From Streptomyces sp. Je 1-79 (GTDB lineage Bacteria > Actinomycetota > Actinomycetes > Streptomycetales > Streptomycetaceae), in contig NZ_JAMGSL010000011.1 of the NCBI RefSeq assembly GCF_025195125.1, positions 211,881 through 275,880 of the forward strand: 64,000 bases of DNA, written 5' to 3'. The stretch's first letter is position 1. Every line of letters begins with the position of its first letter. Both the position numbers and the translations under genes were made by a program. A model generated the notes under the pieces. The model saw only the letters and a program-made list of their open reading frames with translations. It searched no databases and was not told the DNA's origin. This document shows, piece by piece, positions 41,845 to 52,801 of this stretch.

Positions 41845-43700
41845 TGGCTGCTCTGACCGTCGCCCAGGCGCTGGTGCGGTTCCTGGCCGCGCAGTACACC
41901 GAACGCGACGGTGTACGCCAGCGGTTGATCGCCGCGACCTGGGGCATCTTCGGCCACGGGAACGTCGCCGGGATCGGCCAGGCACTGGTCGAGTACGCCG
42001 AGGAGATGCCGTACCACCAGGGGCGTAACGAACAGGCCATGGTGCACGCGGCCGTCGGCTACGCGCGCCAGTCGAACCGGCTCTCCGCGCACGCCGTCAC
42101 CACCTCCATCGGACCCGGCGCCACCAACCTCGTCACCGGCGCCGCGCTCGCCACGATCAACCACCTGCCGGTGCTGCTCCTGCCCGGCGACACGTTCGCC
42201 ACCCGCCCCGCCGACCCCGTCCTCCAGCAGCTCGAAGTGCCTTACGCGGGCGACGTGTCGGTCAACGACTGCCTGCGGCCGGTCTCCGCGTACTTCGACC
42301 GGGTCACCCGCCCCGAGGCGCTGATCCCCGCCGCGCTCGCCGCGGTGCGGGTCCTCACCGACCCCGTCCAGACCGGGGCGGTGACGCTCGCCCTGCCGCA
42401 GGACGTCCAGGCCGAGGCGTACGACTGGCCGGAGGAGTTCTTCGCCGAGCGGACGTGGACGGTCCGCAGGCCCCGCCCCGACACGGCCGAACTCGAAGCC
42501 GCCGTCGAAGCGATCAGAGTCGCGCGGCGTCCCCTGATCATCGCCGGCGGCGGAGTCCGGTACAGCGGGGCCGAGGGCGCCCTGCGCACCCTCGCCGAGC
42601 GGACCCGCATCCCCGTCGCCACCACCCAGGCCGGCAAGGGCGTCCTGCCGTACGACCACGCCTGCGAGACCGGCGGCATCGGCCACACGGGCAGCGCCAC
42701 CGCGAACGAGCTCGCCAGGACCAGCGACCTCGTCATCGGCGTGGGCACCCGCTACACCGACTTCACCACCGCCTCCGCCACCCTCTTCCCCGACGGTGTC
42801 CGCTTCCTCAACCTCAACGTCGCGGCCTTCGACGCCCACAAACAGGCGGCGCTGCCGCTCGTCGCCGACGCCCGCGAAGGCCTGACCGCCCTCACCGAGG
42901 CGCTCGGCGACCACCGGCAGGACACGGTTCGATGGAGCTCCTCGAAACGCGACTGGCAGGGGCGGGTCGACGCCGCCTACGCCGTCCCCGACGAGGACGC
43001 CCGCCCGACCCAGCCGCAGCTCCTCGGCCTCCTCGACACTCTGGTCACCGAGGACGACATCCTGATCAACGCCGCCGGCTCGCTCCCCGGCGATCTCCAC
43101 AAGCTCTGGCGGGCGCGCTCCTCCGACCAGTACCACGTCGAATACGGCTACTCGTGCATGGGTTACGAGATCCCGGCGGCGATCGGGGTCGCCCTCGCCG
43201 CGCCCGGGAGGCCGGTCTGGGCGCTCGTCGGCGACGGTACGTATCTGATGAATCCCACCGAAATCGTCACCGCCGTGCAGGAAGGACTGCCCATCAAGGT
43301 GGTCATCCTGCAGAACCACGGGTACGCCTCCATCGGAGGGCTGTCCGAGTCCGTGGGCGGTGAGCGGTACGGCACCGCGTACCGCTTCCGGGCCCCCGAC
43401 GGCACCTTCACCGGGGACCCGCTCCCCGTCGACCTGGCCGCCAACGCGGCCTCCCTCGGAATGCGGGTGCTGACCGCCCGTACCGTACGTGACCTGCGAG
43501 AAGCCCTCGCCGAAGCGCGGACGTCGACCGTTCCCACATGTGTCTATGCCGAGACCGAAACGGCAGACACAGTGTCGGGCGCGCCCCCCGCCCAGGCGTG
43601 GTGGGATGTGCCCGTGGCCGAGACCTCGACCCGCGCGTCGGCGGTCAAGGCCCGGGAGGAGTACGACCGGCACGTCACCGCCCGACGCCGCCATCTCTGA
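41844..43700 (+). CDS. iolD: 3D-(3,5/4)-trihydroxycyclohexane-1,2-dione hydrolase
   Basis: A 618-aa ThDP enzyme that hydrolytically opens the six-carbon ring in inositol catabolism. N-terminal pyrimidine domain: QGRNEQAMVHAAVGYARQ with the catalytic Glu near residue 63. Diphosphate site: GDGTYLMNPTEIV, followed after the usual spacing by QNHGYASIGGLSES near 490. The latter is characteristic of IolD rather than acetolactate synthase. Length matches the family (610-640). GTG 41844 shares its G with the TAG of iolB (TAGTG), so translation is coupled. mmsA follows 14 bp later. Confidence 0.94.
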   Translation: MAALTVAQALVRFLAAQYTERDGVRQRLIAATWGIFGHGNVAGIGQALVEYAEEMPYHQGRNEQAMVHAAVGYARQSNRLSAHAVTTSIGPGATNLVTGAALATINHLPVLLLPGDTFATRPADPVLQQLEVPYAGDVSVNDCLRPVSAYFDRVTRPEALIPAALAAVRVLTDPVQTGAVTLALPQDVQAEAYDWPEEFFAERTWTVRRPRPDTAELEAAVEAIRVARRPLIIAGGGVRYSGAEGALRTLAERTRIPVATTQAGKGVLPYDHACETGGIGHTGSATANELARTSDLVIGVGTRYTDFTTASATLFPDGVRFLNLNVAAFDAHKQAALPLVADAREGLTALTEALGDHRQDTVRWSSSKRDWQGRVDAAYAVPDEDARPTQPQLLGLLDTLVTEDDILINAAGSLPGDLHKLWRARSSDQYHVEYGYSCMGYEIPAAIGVALAAPGRPVWALVGDGTYLMNPTEIVTAVQEGLPIKVVILQNHGYASIGGLSESVGGERYGTAYRFRAPDGTFTGDPLPVDLAANAASLGMRVLTARTVRDLREALAEARTSTVPTCVYAETETADTVSGAPPAQAWWDVPVAETSTRASAVKAREEYDRHVTARRRHL

Positions 43701-43714
43701 AGGAGCATTCCGGC

Positions 43715-45226
<1,512 letters not shown>

Positions 45227-45292
45227 CGCGTCCCGCGCGCTGTCGACCCCTGTCGGCTCCGGCCGACGGGGGTCTCCGCCCCCCGAGGGCTG

Positions 45293-47974
45293 TCAACCGG
45301 TGTGACGGAAGCCGGCCGGCACCCTCGTCCTGAGCGCGGCGAGGAGCCGCCACACCCCATCGGGTTCATGGAGCTCGTGCAGGGCGTTGGGGAAGACCCA
45401 TTCATCGTCCTCGGGATCGAGCTGGTCACGCAGCGACCGCCAGGCGGTCTCATAGTCCGCACACGCTTGCTGGACAGCGGCCTGCATCACGACGTTGGGC
45501 AGTGGTCCGCTGTGCTTGACTGCTTCGATCCACTGACCACTTCGGTGGATGGGTGACACCGTGGACGTTGCGCCGATCGCTCGGCTCAGGATTCTCAGCC
45601 GCTCCTCGATGGACTGCTCGAACCCTGTCAGGCTCTCCTTCGCCGCCCCGATCTCGATCCATGTCGCCTCGTCCAAGAGGTCGTCCAGTTCGGGCAGCTT
45701 GGAGGGAAGGCCGTACTTCGACAGCAGCGTCGAGTCGGCGATCGCCCGGACGGTCTGCAGGAGCTTCTGCCGGTCACGCCAGTCCCGGCCTTGATTCGCG
45801 GCCACACGATGAACGCCCTGCCAGACCAGTTTCTCGGTGATGAACCACTGAGCCATCAGGTGCGCCTCGGCGGGGAGGAGTTTCCCGCGGAGTCGCCACG
45901 TGTGCTCCATGACCTGTGCGGTGCCTCCCAGCAGTTGCTGGTCGTACGCCTTCATTTCGGCCCGCACCGGACGCTTGGGCCGGTCGCGGTCGGGGGCGTC
46001 ATGGGGATAGACCTCGCGTTCGAAGCGTATGAACTGGTCGTTCTGGCGCAGCGATTCGAGATCCGGGTCTTCGGTGAGCAGCCAGGAGCGCATGAGGGGG
46101 TGAAAACTGGTCAGGTCCGATCTCGCAGCAGCCTCGAGTTCCTCCACGGCCCTCGCGGCGAGGCTGCCCAGTTCCTGTTCGTCCTTGTGGCCGCTCATCG
46201 CCACCGCGTATATGCATGCCGTGTTGTACCTGTCCTGCCAAGGCCGAGGCGGCCACAGCTGTCCGCTCCTGAGCCGCTCCGTCATCCGCCGCCAGATCCA
46301 CCAGCCTCTCGCCTGCTCCACTCGCTTCCTGAGGTCCTCCGCCCTCATGGGCCACGAGAGGTCATTTCGCAACCCCTTGACCTTCCCTGATTCGGTCCGG
46401 CTCACGGCCCATGCCAGACGCAGAGGCGCCCACACGTCGCGGTTGAGTCGGAGCGACGTCCATGTGAGCCCTCGGCTCCGCCGACTGCTGGGATGCCTGA
46501 AGAAACGGAGGACGGGGTAGTCGCTGGCAAGCTGATACATCTCCTCGGCGCAAGCAAGCTGGAATATCAGGCTGACGTTCTTGTGGTCGAGACCCTCTTC
46601 TCCGAGCTCGCGCTCGAGCCATGTTCTTGCTCTCTTCTCGTCGCAAATGGGCATCTCCTCCCCAGGCGGTGTGAGATGGGTGACCGTCCGCCAGTATCTT
46701 TCGACAAGTGCCGGGGTCAGTGACCTGCGAATCTCCCGTCGGGTATGCGCGCGGCGCGGGCACGTGCGGTAATCGGCGGGATCCACCGTCGGCTTGCACC
46801 ACTGATGGGCGGTGCGTTCGGCGATACCGAGGACGACGGCATAGCGGAAACGCGCTTCGAGCAGGCCGTTGCGCCACCATCGGTAGCGCTTGCAGAACGA
46901 TCGACGTGGGTTCCAGGCTCCTCTTCTCAGCCGGGCGTTCCGCTCTTCCCTGCTCTGCCCGTCCAGGAGGATGGCTCCGTGATAGGTCTCCAGCGCGTCG
47001 AGATGCAACCACAGCTTCTCCTGTGTCCCCGCGATCTGGGTGCGCAGGTGAATGTTGGTGGGATCGAGCCGTAGCGCCGCGTAATAGCGGTCGAGGGCAT
47101 CGTCGAATTTCCGTTCCTGACTGAGTTCCCTCGCCTCCTGATAGGCGGCGAACAGCTCAGGGGGTAGGTTCCGTCCGCGCCATTCCTGCCAGGGCGCCCT
47201 TCGGCTCGCCTGCGTGACCGGCACCAGCGCTGCCATCACCCAGTACCCGCCGGCCCGCACCGCTTCCTCCCACGTGGGTTGCCACCGGGTCTCCGTGCGG
47301 CTGCCCCTCATCGCATAGGAGGTGACGGTGACGGTGACGCCGAACATGGGCTCCTCCTCCCGCATGCGCAGCACTCCGCGCACCGTGTAGGCGACCTTTG
47401 GCCGAAGGCGACTGAACAAGCGCAGGATGCTCGTCCCCAGCTTCTTCGGCTCGAGGTCTATGTCGCCCAGCAGATCAAGGAAGTTCTCCGCCGGAGATTC
47501 GGCGGGGAGCGCAGACGGGGGATAGAGGTTCGTTTCTGACAGCTGCTTACGCAACTGGGCGGTGAGACCGTCGAGGCATGCTTCGCCGTCCGCGGTCGAG
47601 GAGACAAGTTGCTGCACGTCCACCGGCCCGGGCCGGTAAGCGTTTCGCTGGAGCATCCAACGGCGCAACGCCATGAAGGAGAGAATCAGGAGGATCAGGC
47701 ACAACAGACGGAGGCTCAGACCGGCTCCGTCCTTGCCGCCCGTGACGACCCGTGCGGCGCCTTCGAAGAACCGCATGAACCACTCGGAGACGGCCTGGAA
47801 CCAGACGGGCCAGTTCCCCGAGGCCTGCCATGCCGGTGATACCCAGCCCACACCGCAGACAGCCGCGATGAAGAGAGTGCCGGAAAGTATCGCCAACGCC
47901 CCTGCCCGCACCACGTGAGGCATGGGCAACGATGACGAATCGATCGGGGAGTGCCGCTCAGAACGAGAGGACAT
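45293..47974 (-). CDS. large membrane-anchored TPR-like protein, unknown function
   Basis: An 893-aa protein. Two N-terminal membrane helices (about residues 23-48 and 88-105) flank a roughly 40-residue outside loop. The rest is cytoplasmic and mostly helical. A TPR pair is visible near residues 270-330 (AYQEARELSQERKFDDALDR, then YYAALRLDPTNIHL), with more helical repeats near 590-640 (YNTACIYAVAMSGHKDEQE). It is rich in Trp and Arg. No enzyme motif is seen. Base composition is clearly lower in GC than its neighbours, with many A/T third positions, suggesting acquisition by transfer. It stands alone between the inositol operon and a subtilase gene. It may be a scaffold of a defence or signalling system, but nothing in the sequence proves that. 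Confidence 0.85.
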   Translation of the reverse strand: MSSRSERHSPIDSSSLPMPHVVRAGALAILSGTLFIAAVCGVGWVSPAWQASGNWPVWFQAVSEWFMRFFEGAARVVTGGKDGAGLSLRLLCLILLILSFMALRRWMLQRNAYRPGPVDVQQLVSSTADGEACLDGLTAQLRKQLSETNLYPPSALPAESPAENFLDLLGDIDLEPKKLGTSILRLFSRLRPKVAYTVRGVLRMREEEPMFGVTVTVTSYAMRGSRTETRWQPTWEEAVRAGGYWVMAALVPVTQASRRAPWQEWRGRNLPPELFAAYQEARELSQERKFDDALDRYYAALRLDPTNIHLRTQIAGTQEKLWLHLDALETYHGAILLDGQSREERNARLRRGAWNPRRSFCKRYRWWRNGLLEARFRYAVVLGIAERTAHQWCKPTVDPADYRTCPRRAHTRREIRRSLTPALVERYWRTVTHLTPPGEEMPICDEKRARTWLERELGEEGLDHKNVSLIFQLACAEEMYQLASDYPVLRFFRHPSSRRSRGLTWTSLRLNRDVWAPLRLAWAVSRTESGKVKGLRNDLSWPMRAEDLRKRVEQARGWWIWRRMTERLRSGQLWPPRPWQDRYNTACIYAVAMSGHKDEQELGSLAARAVEELEAAARSDLTSFHPLMRSWLLTEDPDLESLRQNDQFIRFEREVYPHDAPDRDRPKRPVRAEMKAYDQQLLGGTAQVMEHTWRLRGKLLPAEAHLMAQWFITEKLVWQGVHRVAANQGRDWRDRQKLLQTVRAIADSTLLSKYGLPSKLPELDDLLDEATWIEIGAAKESLTGFEQSIEERLRILSRAIGATSTVSPIHRSGQWIEAVKHSGPLPNVVMQAAVQQACADYETAWRSLRDQLDPEDDEWVFPNALHELHEPDGVWRLLAALRTRVPAGFRHTG

Positions 47975-48117
47975 GTCGACCTCTGGTGGTCCTGGTTGTC
48001 ACACACAAGTCTTCTACGCTTTCCGACGAGAGCAAGTCGGCGCGCATGCGGATGCCCGAGGAGCGGGTGTATTCGGTGGGGGCCGGGCTCCTCGGGCATC
48101 TGGTCGGGTGAGCGGCT

Positions 48118-49308
48118 CTAGAAGACCGAGTGCAGCAGCCTGTTCGGGGAGCCCGACAGCGGGTTCTGGACCTTGCCGCTGGTGGCGTTGTTCACCAGTG
48201 CGGTGCTCACCTGCGCCGGGCTCGCCGTCGGGTTCGCCGACAGGTAGAGGGCGGCCACGCCCGCGGTGTGCGGGGCCGCCATCGACGTGCCCGAGATGGT
48301 GTTCGTCGCGGTGTCGCCGTCCTTCCACGCCGAGGTGATGGAGACGCCCGGGGCGAAGAGGTCCACGCACGTGCCGTAGTTGGAGAAAGACGCCCGCTTG
48401 TCGGCGGAGTCCGTCGCGCCGACCGTGATCGCCTCGGGGACGCGCGCCGGGGAGTAGTTGCAGGCCCGGGCCGGCAGGCCGAGGAAGTTGCCGTTGCCGG
48501 CGGCGACCGCGTACGTGACGCCCGAGGCGATCGAGCGCTTCACCGCGTCGTCCAGCGAGGTGTTCGCGCCCCCGCCCAGGCTCATGTTGGCGACCGCGGG
48601 CTTGACCGCGTTGGCCGTGACCCAGTCGACGCCGGCGATCACCCCGGCCGTCGTACCGGAGCCGTTGCAGTCCAGGACGCGTACCGCCACCAGCTTCGCG
48701 CCCTTGGCGACGCCGTACTTCGCGCCGCCGACCGTGCCCGCGACATGCGTGCCGTGGCCCTGGCAGTCCTGGCCGTTCTGGCCGCCGCCGACGGTGTCCG
48801 TGCCCACGGTCGCCCGGCCGCCGAACTCGCTGTGCGAGGTACGGATCCCGGTGTCGATGATGTAGGCGGTGACGTTCGACGCGGTCCGGTTGTACGTGTA
48901 CGTGGTCGACAGCGGCAGATCACGCTGGTCGATCCGGTCGAGGCCCCAGGTCGCGCCGGGCTGGGTGTCGGCCATCCGCACGGTGGCGTTCTGCTCGACG
49001 TACGCCACGCGCGGGTCGGAGGCCAGGGACGCGGCCCTGGCCCGGGACATCGTGGTCGAGAAGCCCTTCAGGACCGAGCGGTACTCGTGCTGGGGCGTCA
49101 CGCCCAGATCGGCGGCCCGGGTCGAGCCGTCCTTGAGGACGACGATCCAGCTGTTCTCGACGGCGAGCGAGGCCGGGGCGAGGCGGAGGTCTCCGAGGGT
49201 GGCGCTCTGGGCGGTCGGGGAGACGGCGAACTGCAGGCCGGCGGCGAGCGCGAGGACGGGGACGATCGCCACGGCGCGGCGGGGTATACGGGTCATGTGG
49301 TGGGGCAC
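48118..49308 (-). CDS. secreted subtilisin-like serine protease (S8)
   Basis: A 396-aa preproprotease. Signal peptide about 1-36 (AIVPVLALAAGLQFAVSPTAQSA). An I9 propeptide (about 45-115) starts WIVVLKDGS and ends ASDPRVAYVEQNATVRM. The catalytic domain follows with Asp in YIIDTGIRTSH near 150, His in GHGTHVAGTVGG near 186 and Ser in GTSMAAPHTAGVAALY near 340. It is of the proteinase K/S8A type common in streptomycetes, acting outside the cell on protein substrates. GTG 49308 has AAAGG close upstream; ATG 49296 is an alternative. Transcribed alone, toward the TPR-like gene. Confidence 0.93.
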   Translation of the reverse strand: MPHHMTRIPRRAVAIVPVLALAAGLQFAVSPTAQSATLGDLRLAPASLAVENSWIVVLKDGSTRAADLGVTPQHEYRSVLKGFSTTMSRARAASLASDPRVAYVEQNATVRMADTQPGATWGLDRIDQRDLPLSTTYTYNRTASNVTAYIIDTGIRTSHSEFGGRATVGTDTVGGGQNGQDCQGHGTHVAGTVGGAKYGVAKGAKLVAVRVLDCNGSGTTAGVIAGVDWVTANAVKPAVANMSLGGGANTSLDDAVKRSIASGVTYAVAAGNGNFLGLPARACNYSPARVPEAITVGATDSADKRASFSNYGTCVDLFAPGVSITSAWKDGDTATNTISGTSMAAPHTAGVAALYLSANPTASPAQVSTALVNNATSGKVQNPLSGSPNRLLHSVF

Positions 49309-49409
49309 CTGAACCTTTCGTTGACCGGGTTACCGGCAAGTACGGGCTTGTGTGGTGCGCCACAGAGTCTCCTGTTGTCATGCGTCGTACAAGGGTGCGG
49401 CTGGTCCCC

Positions 49410-49835
49410 TCACCGGTCCTTCACCTCGAACTCCCAGGTCAGCATCGCGAAGCCGCCGTCGTCCCCTGCCCCCGCCGACCGGTACGTCCGCAGCGCGGCC
49501 TCGTTGTCCGGCTCCACGCCCACCCACATGTCGTAACAGCCCCGCTCCCGCGCCTCGGCCGCCAGCGCCTCCGTCAGCGCCCGGCCCACGCCCCGCCGCC
49601 GGTACGCCTCGTCCACCGACAGCTCGTACAGGCACATCTCCACGCCCTTGTCCGGGTGGAGCATCTCGATCCCGGACACCAGCCCGGCCGGGAACCCGTC
49701 CTCCGCGTACGCGATCAGCATCAGATGGCCCGGTGCGGCCAGGAACGCCTCCGCCCACCGCTTCCGCGGCGGGCCGTCGTAGAGGTGCCCCGCCGCGAGC
49801 AGCTCGGCCACCGTCGTCGCCCGCCTGATCTCCAT
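49410..49835 (-). CDS. GNAT-family N-acetyltransferase
   Basis: A 141-aa acetyl-CoA-dependent acetyltransferase. The acetyl-CoA loop VDEAYRRRGVGRALTEALAAEA (Q/RxxGxG/A type) is near residue 75, and the C-terminal part GVEPDNEAALRTYRSAGA completes the fold. The family includes aminoglycoside 3-N-acetyltransferase type I, but resistance cannot be inferred from these motifs. Start ATG gives the usual EIRRATTVAELL opening. Stands between the subtilase and the divergent hydrolase-ABC gene. Confidence 0.88.
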   Translation of the reverse strand: MEIRRATTVAELLAAGHLYDGPPRKRWAEAFLAAPGHLMLIAYAEDGFPAGLVSGIEMLHPDKGVEMCLYELSVDEAYRRRGVGRALTEALAAEARERGCYDMWVGVEPDNEAALRTYRSAGAGDDGGFAMLTWEFEVKDR

Positions 49836-49969
49836 CCGCCACCCCTTCGCCCCGCACCGCGCATACCGCGCCTGGTGTACGGGACGGTACGGCGTACGAC
49901 TCCAGGAGGCCGCCGATTTCCGCCCGGGGACAGCCGAGTCGCACAGGCGGCACGCCTAGGCTCGGCACC

Positions 49970-52801
49970 ATGCCATTCCGACTTCCCCGGTGGGCCGCGG
50001 TCACCGCCGCCCTCGCCGTGCTCGCGGGCGCCGGCACCTGGACCGCCGTCGCCTCCGACGAACCGCCGCCCGTGCACCGCGCGGACCAGGTGCTCGACAT
50101 GCCCGGGGCGCGGATCGACACCTCGTACTTCACCTCGGGGCCCGCCGCCGACCGCAGGCCCGCCGTGCTGCTCGGCCACGGCTTCGGCGGCTCCAAGGAC
50201 GACGTCCGCGCCCAGGCCGAGAAGCTCGCCCGTGACGGTTACGCCGTCCTGACCTGGTCGGCGCGCGGCTTCGGCGCGTCCACGGGGCAGATCGGACTCA
50301 ACGACCCCGCGCACGAGGTCAAGGACGTCCAGCGGCTCGTCGACTGGCTCGCCCAGCGGTCCGAGGTCCAGCTCGACAAGGCCGGCGACCCGCGCGTCGG
50401 TGTCACCGGCGCCTCCTACGGCGGGACGGTCTCGCTCCTCGCCGCCGGCCACGACACCCGCGTCGACGCGATCGCCCCGCAGATCACGTACTGGAACCTC
50501 GCCGACGCCCTCTTCCCGGACGGCGTCTTCAAGAAGCTCTGGGCCGGGATCTTCTTCTCGACCGGCGCCGAGGCGGGCGCACCGGCCGGAGCCGACCGCG
50601 GCACCGAGCCGCGTGACGGTACGGGCTCCGAGACGGATGGCGGTACGGGCTCCGAGACGGGCCCCGGTGCCGGTGCCGGTGCCGGGGCCAGGTCGGGTGC
50701 CGGTGCTGGTGCCGAGTCCGGTGCCCAGTCCGGTGCCGAGAGCGGCACCGCCCCAGCCCCCGCTCCGGGCTCCGCCGGCTGCGGGCGTTTCACCGCCGAG
50801 CTGTGCGCGATGTACGAGAGCGTCGCCGTCGCCGGGAAGCCCGACGCCGCCGCCCGTGCGCTCCTCGAAGCCCGCAGCCCCTCCGCCGTCGGCGACCGCA
50901 TCAAGGTCCCCGCCCTGATCGTCCAGGGGCAGAGCGACTCCCTCTTCCCGCTCACGCACGCCGATGCCATGGCGAAGACGATCGCCGCCAACGGCGCGCC
51001 CGTCTCCGTCGACTGGGTCGCGGGCGGCCACGACGGCGGCGACCGCGAGACCGAACGGGTCGAGGCCCGGATCGGCGCCTGGTTCGACCGTCACCTCAAG
51101 CAGGACAAGGGCGCCGACACCGGCCCCGCGTTCCGTGTCAGCCGCACCGGTGGAGTCGACTCCACCGACGGCCAGGCACAGCTGCGCGGCGCGACCTCCG
51201 ACCGTTACCCGGGCCTCTCGGGCACCCCGCTCTCCGTCCCGCTCGACGCCGGCCGGCCGCAGTCCTTCGCCAACCCCGCGGGGGCCAGTCCGCCCGCCAT
51301 CTCGGCCGTCCCCGGCATCGGCGGCGGACTCTCCCGGTTCTCCTCCCTGGGCGTCGGCCTCTCCCTCGACTTCCCCGGCCAGTACGCCCGGTTCGACGCG
51401 AGGCCACAGGCCGAACCGGTACGGATCACCGGCTCGCCGACCGTCCGCGTCAAGGTCACCTCGGACAGCCCGGACGGCTCGGCCGTCCTCTTCGGCAAGG
51501 TCTACGACGTCGGGCCGGACGGACGCCAGCAGGTGCTGCCCGCCCAGCTCGTCGCCCCCGTCCGCGTCGAGAGCGCCGCCAAGGGCCGGAGCGTCGAGCT
51601 GACGCTGCCCGCGATCGACCACGAGGTGGAGGCAGGCCACCGGCTGCGGCTGGTGCTCGCGGCCACCGACCTCGGCTACGCCTCGCCGGCCGCGCCGGCC
51701 ACGTACACCGTGGCCGTCGAGTCCCCGCTGACCGTGCCCACGGCGCCCGCGGTGAACACCCAGGCGGCCGCGATGCCCTGGTGGGTGTGGGGCCTGCCGC
51801 TCGCCGGTGCGCTGATCGCCGCCGCGCTGCTGCTGACCTCCCGGCGCCGGACCGCGGCCCCCGCCCCCGATCCCGAACTCGCCGTCGTACCGCTGCAGAT
51901 CACGGGCCTGTCGAAGAAGTACGCCAAGTCCTCCGACCGGTATGCCGTACGGGACCTCTCCTTCCGTGTGGAGCAGGGGCAGGTCCTCGGACTGCTCGGG
52001 CCCAACGGCGCCGGAAAGACCACCACCCTGCGCATGCTCATGGGCCTGATCACCCCCGACGACGGGGAGATCCGGGTCTTCGGCCAGGCCATCCGCCCGG
52101 GCGCGCCCGTCCTCTCCCGGGTCGGTGCCTTCGTTGAGGGCGCGGGCTTCCTGCCGCACCTCTCCGGGCGGGACAACCTGGAGCTGTACTGGAAGGCCAC
52201 CGGCCGTCCCGCGGAGGACGCGCACCTGGGGGAGGCCCTGGAGATCGCGGGCCTCGGCGACGCGCTCGCCCGCGCCGTACGGACGTACTCGCAGGGCATG
52301 CGGCAGCGGCTCGCGATCGCCCAGGCCATGCTCGGCCTGCCGGACCTGCTGATCCTCGACGAACCGACCAACGGCCTCGACCCGCCACAGATCCGCGAGA
52401 TGCGGGACGTGATGATCCGTTACGCGGCCGGCGGCCGGACCGTCATCGTCTCCAGCCACCTCCTCTCCGAGGTCGAACAGTCCTGCACCCATCTCGTGGT
52501 GATGGACCGCGGGCAGCTCGTCCAGGCCGGACCGGTCGGCGAGATCACCGGCGCGGGCGACACCCTGCTCGTGACACTGGGGGACACCGTCCCCGACCCG
52601 CTCGTCGACAAGATCGGCGCGCTGCCCGGGATCGGCTCGGCGGCACGGACCGAGGGCGGACTCCTGGTCCGTCTCGACGGGGCCGACGCCACCGCCCTGA
52701 TCGGCGAACTCGTCCGCCTGGACGTGCCCGTGACCGGTGTGGGACCGCACCGGCGCCTCGAGGACGCGTTCCTGACCCTGATCGGAGGAGGATCCGCATG
52801 A
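49970..52801 (+). CDS. exported alpha/beta hydrolase fused to ABC transporter ATPase
   Basis: A 943-aa fusion. Residues 8-28 are a membrane anchor. An outside alpha/beta hydrolase (about 55-390) has GHGFGGSKDD, nucleophile Ser149 in GASYGG, an Asp in GQSDSLFPL and a His in GGHDGGDRE. A low-complexity Gly/Ser/Glu insert sits at about 205-265. A beta-sandwich like that of X-Pro dipeptidyl-peptidase/CocE proteins spans about 395-590. Then one membrane helix (WWVWGLPLAGALIAAALLL, near 605) and an inside ABC ATPase with Walker A GPNGAGKTT near 678, signature YSQGMRQRLAIAQ and Walker B LLILDEPTNGLDP. It couples to the permease encoded next (ATGA overlap). Possibly processes and transports a peptide or ester (inference). 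Confidence 0.9.
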   Translation: MPFRLPRWAAVTAALAVLAGAGTWTAVASDEPPPVHRADQVLDMPGARIDTSYFTSGPAADRRPAVLLGHGFGGSKDDVRAQAEKLARDGYAVLTWSARGFGASTGQIGLNDPAHEVKDVQRLVDWLAQRSEVQLDKAGDPRVGVTGASYGGTVSLLAAGHDTRVDAIAPQITYWNLADALFPDGVFKKLWAGIFFSTGAEAGAPAGADRGTEPRDGTGSETDGGTGSETGPGAGAGAGARSGAGAGAESGAQSGAESGTAPAPAPGSAGCGRFTAELCAMYESVAVAGKPDAAARALLEARSPSAVGDRIKVPALIVQGQSDSLFPLTHADAMAKTIAANGAPVSVDWVAGGHDGGDRETERVEARIGAWFDRHLKQDKGADTGPAFRVSRTGGVDSTDGQAQLRGATSDRYPGLSGTPLSVPLDAGRPQSFANPAGASPPAISAVPGIGGGLSRFSSLGVGLSLDFPGQYARFDARPQAEPVRITGSPTVRVKVTSDSPDGSAVLFGKVYDVGPDGRQQVLPAQLVAPVRVESAAKGRSVELTLPAIDHEVEAGHRLRLVLAATDLGYASPAAPATYTVAVESPLTVPTAPAVNTQAAAMPWWVWGLPLAGALIAAALLLTSRRRTAAPAPDPELAVVPLQITGLSKKYAKSSDRYAVRDLSFRVEQGQVLGLLGPNGAGKTTTLRMLMGLITPDDGEIRVFGQAIRPGAPVLSRVGAFVEGAGFLPHLSGRDNLELYWKATGRPAEDAHLGEALEIAGLGDALARAVRTYSQGMRQRLAIAQAMLGLPDLLILDEPTNGLDPPQIREMRDVMIRYAAGGRTVIVSSHLLSEVEQSCTHLVVMDRGQLVQAGPVGEITGAGDTLLVTLGDTVPDPLVDKIGALPGIGSAARTEGGLLVRLDGADATALIGELVRLDVPVTGVGPHRRLEDAFLTLIGGGSA

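Noticed and set aside
49721..52750. 1009-aa minus-strand frame opposite the hydrolase-ABC fusion
   Set aside because: Same kind of composition shadow; no start signal or domain.
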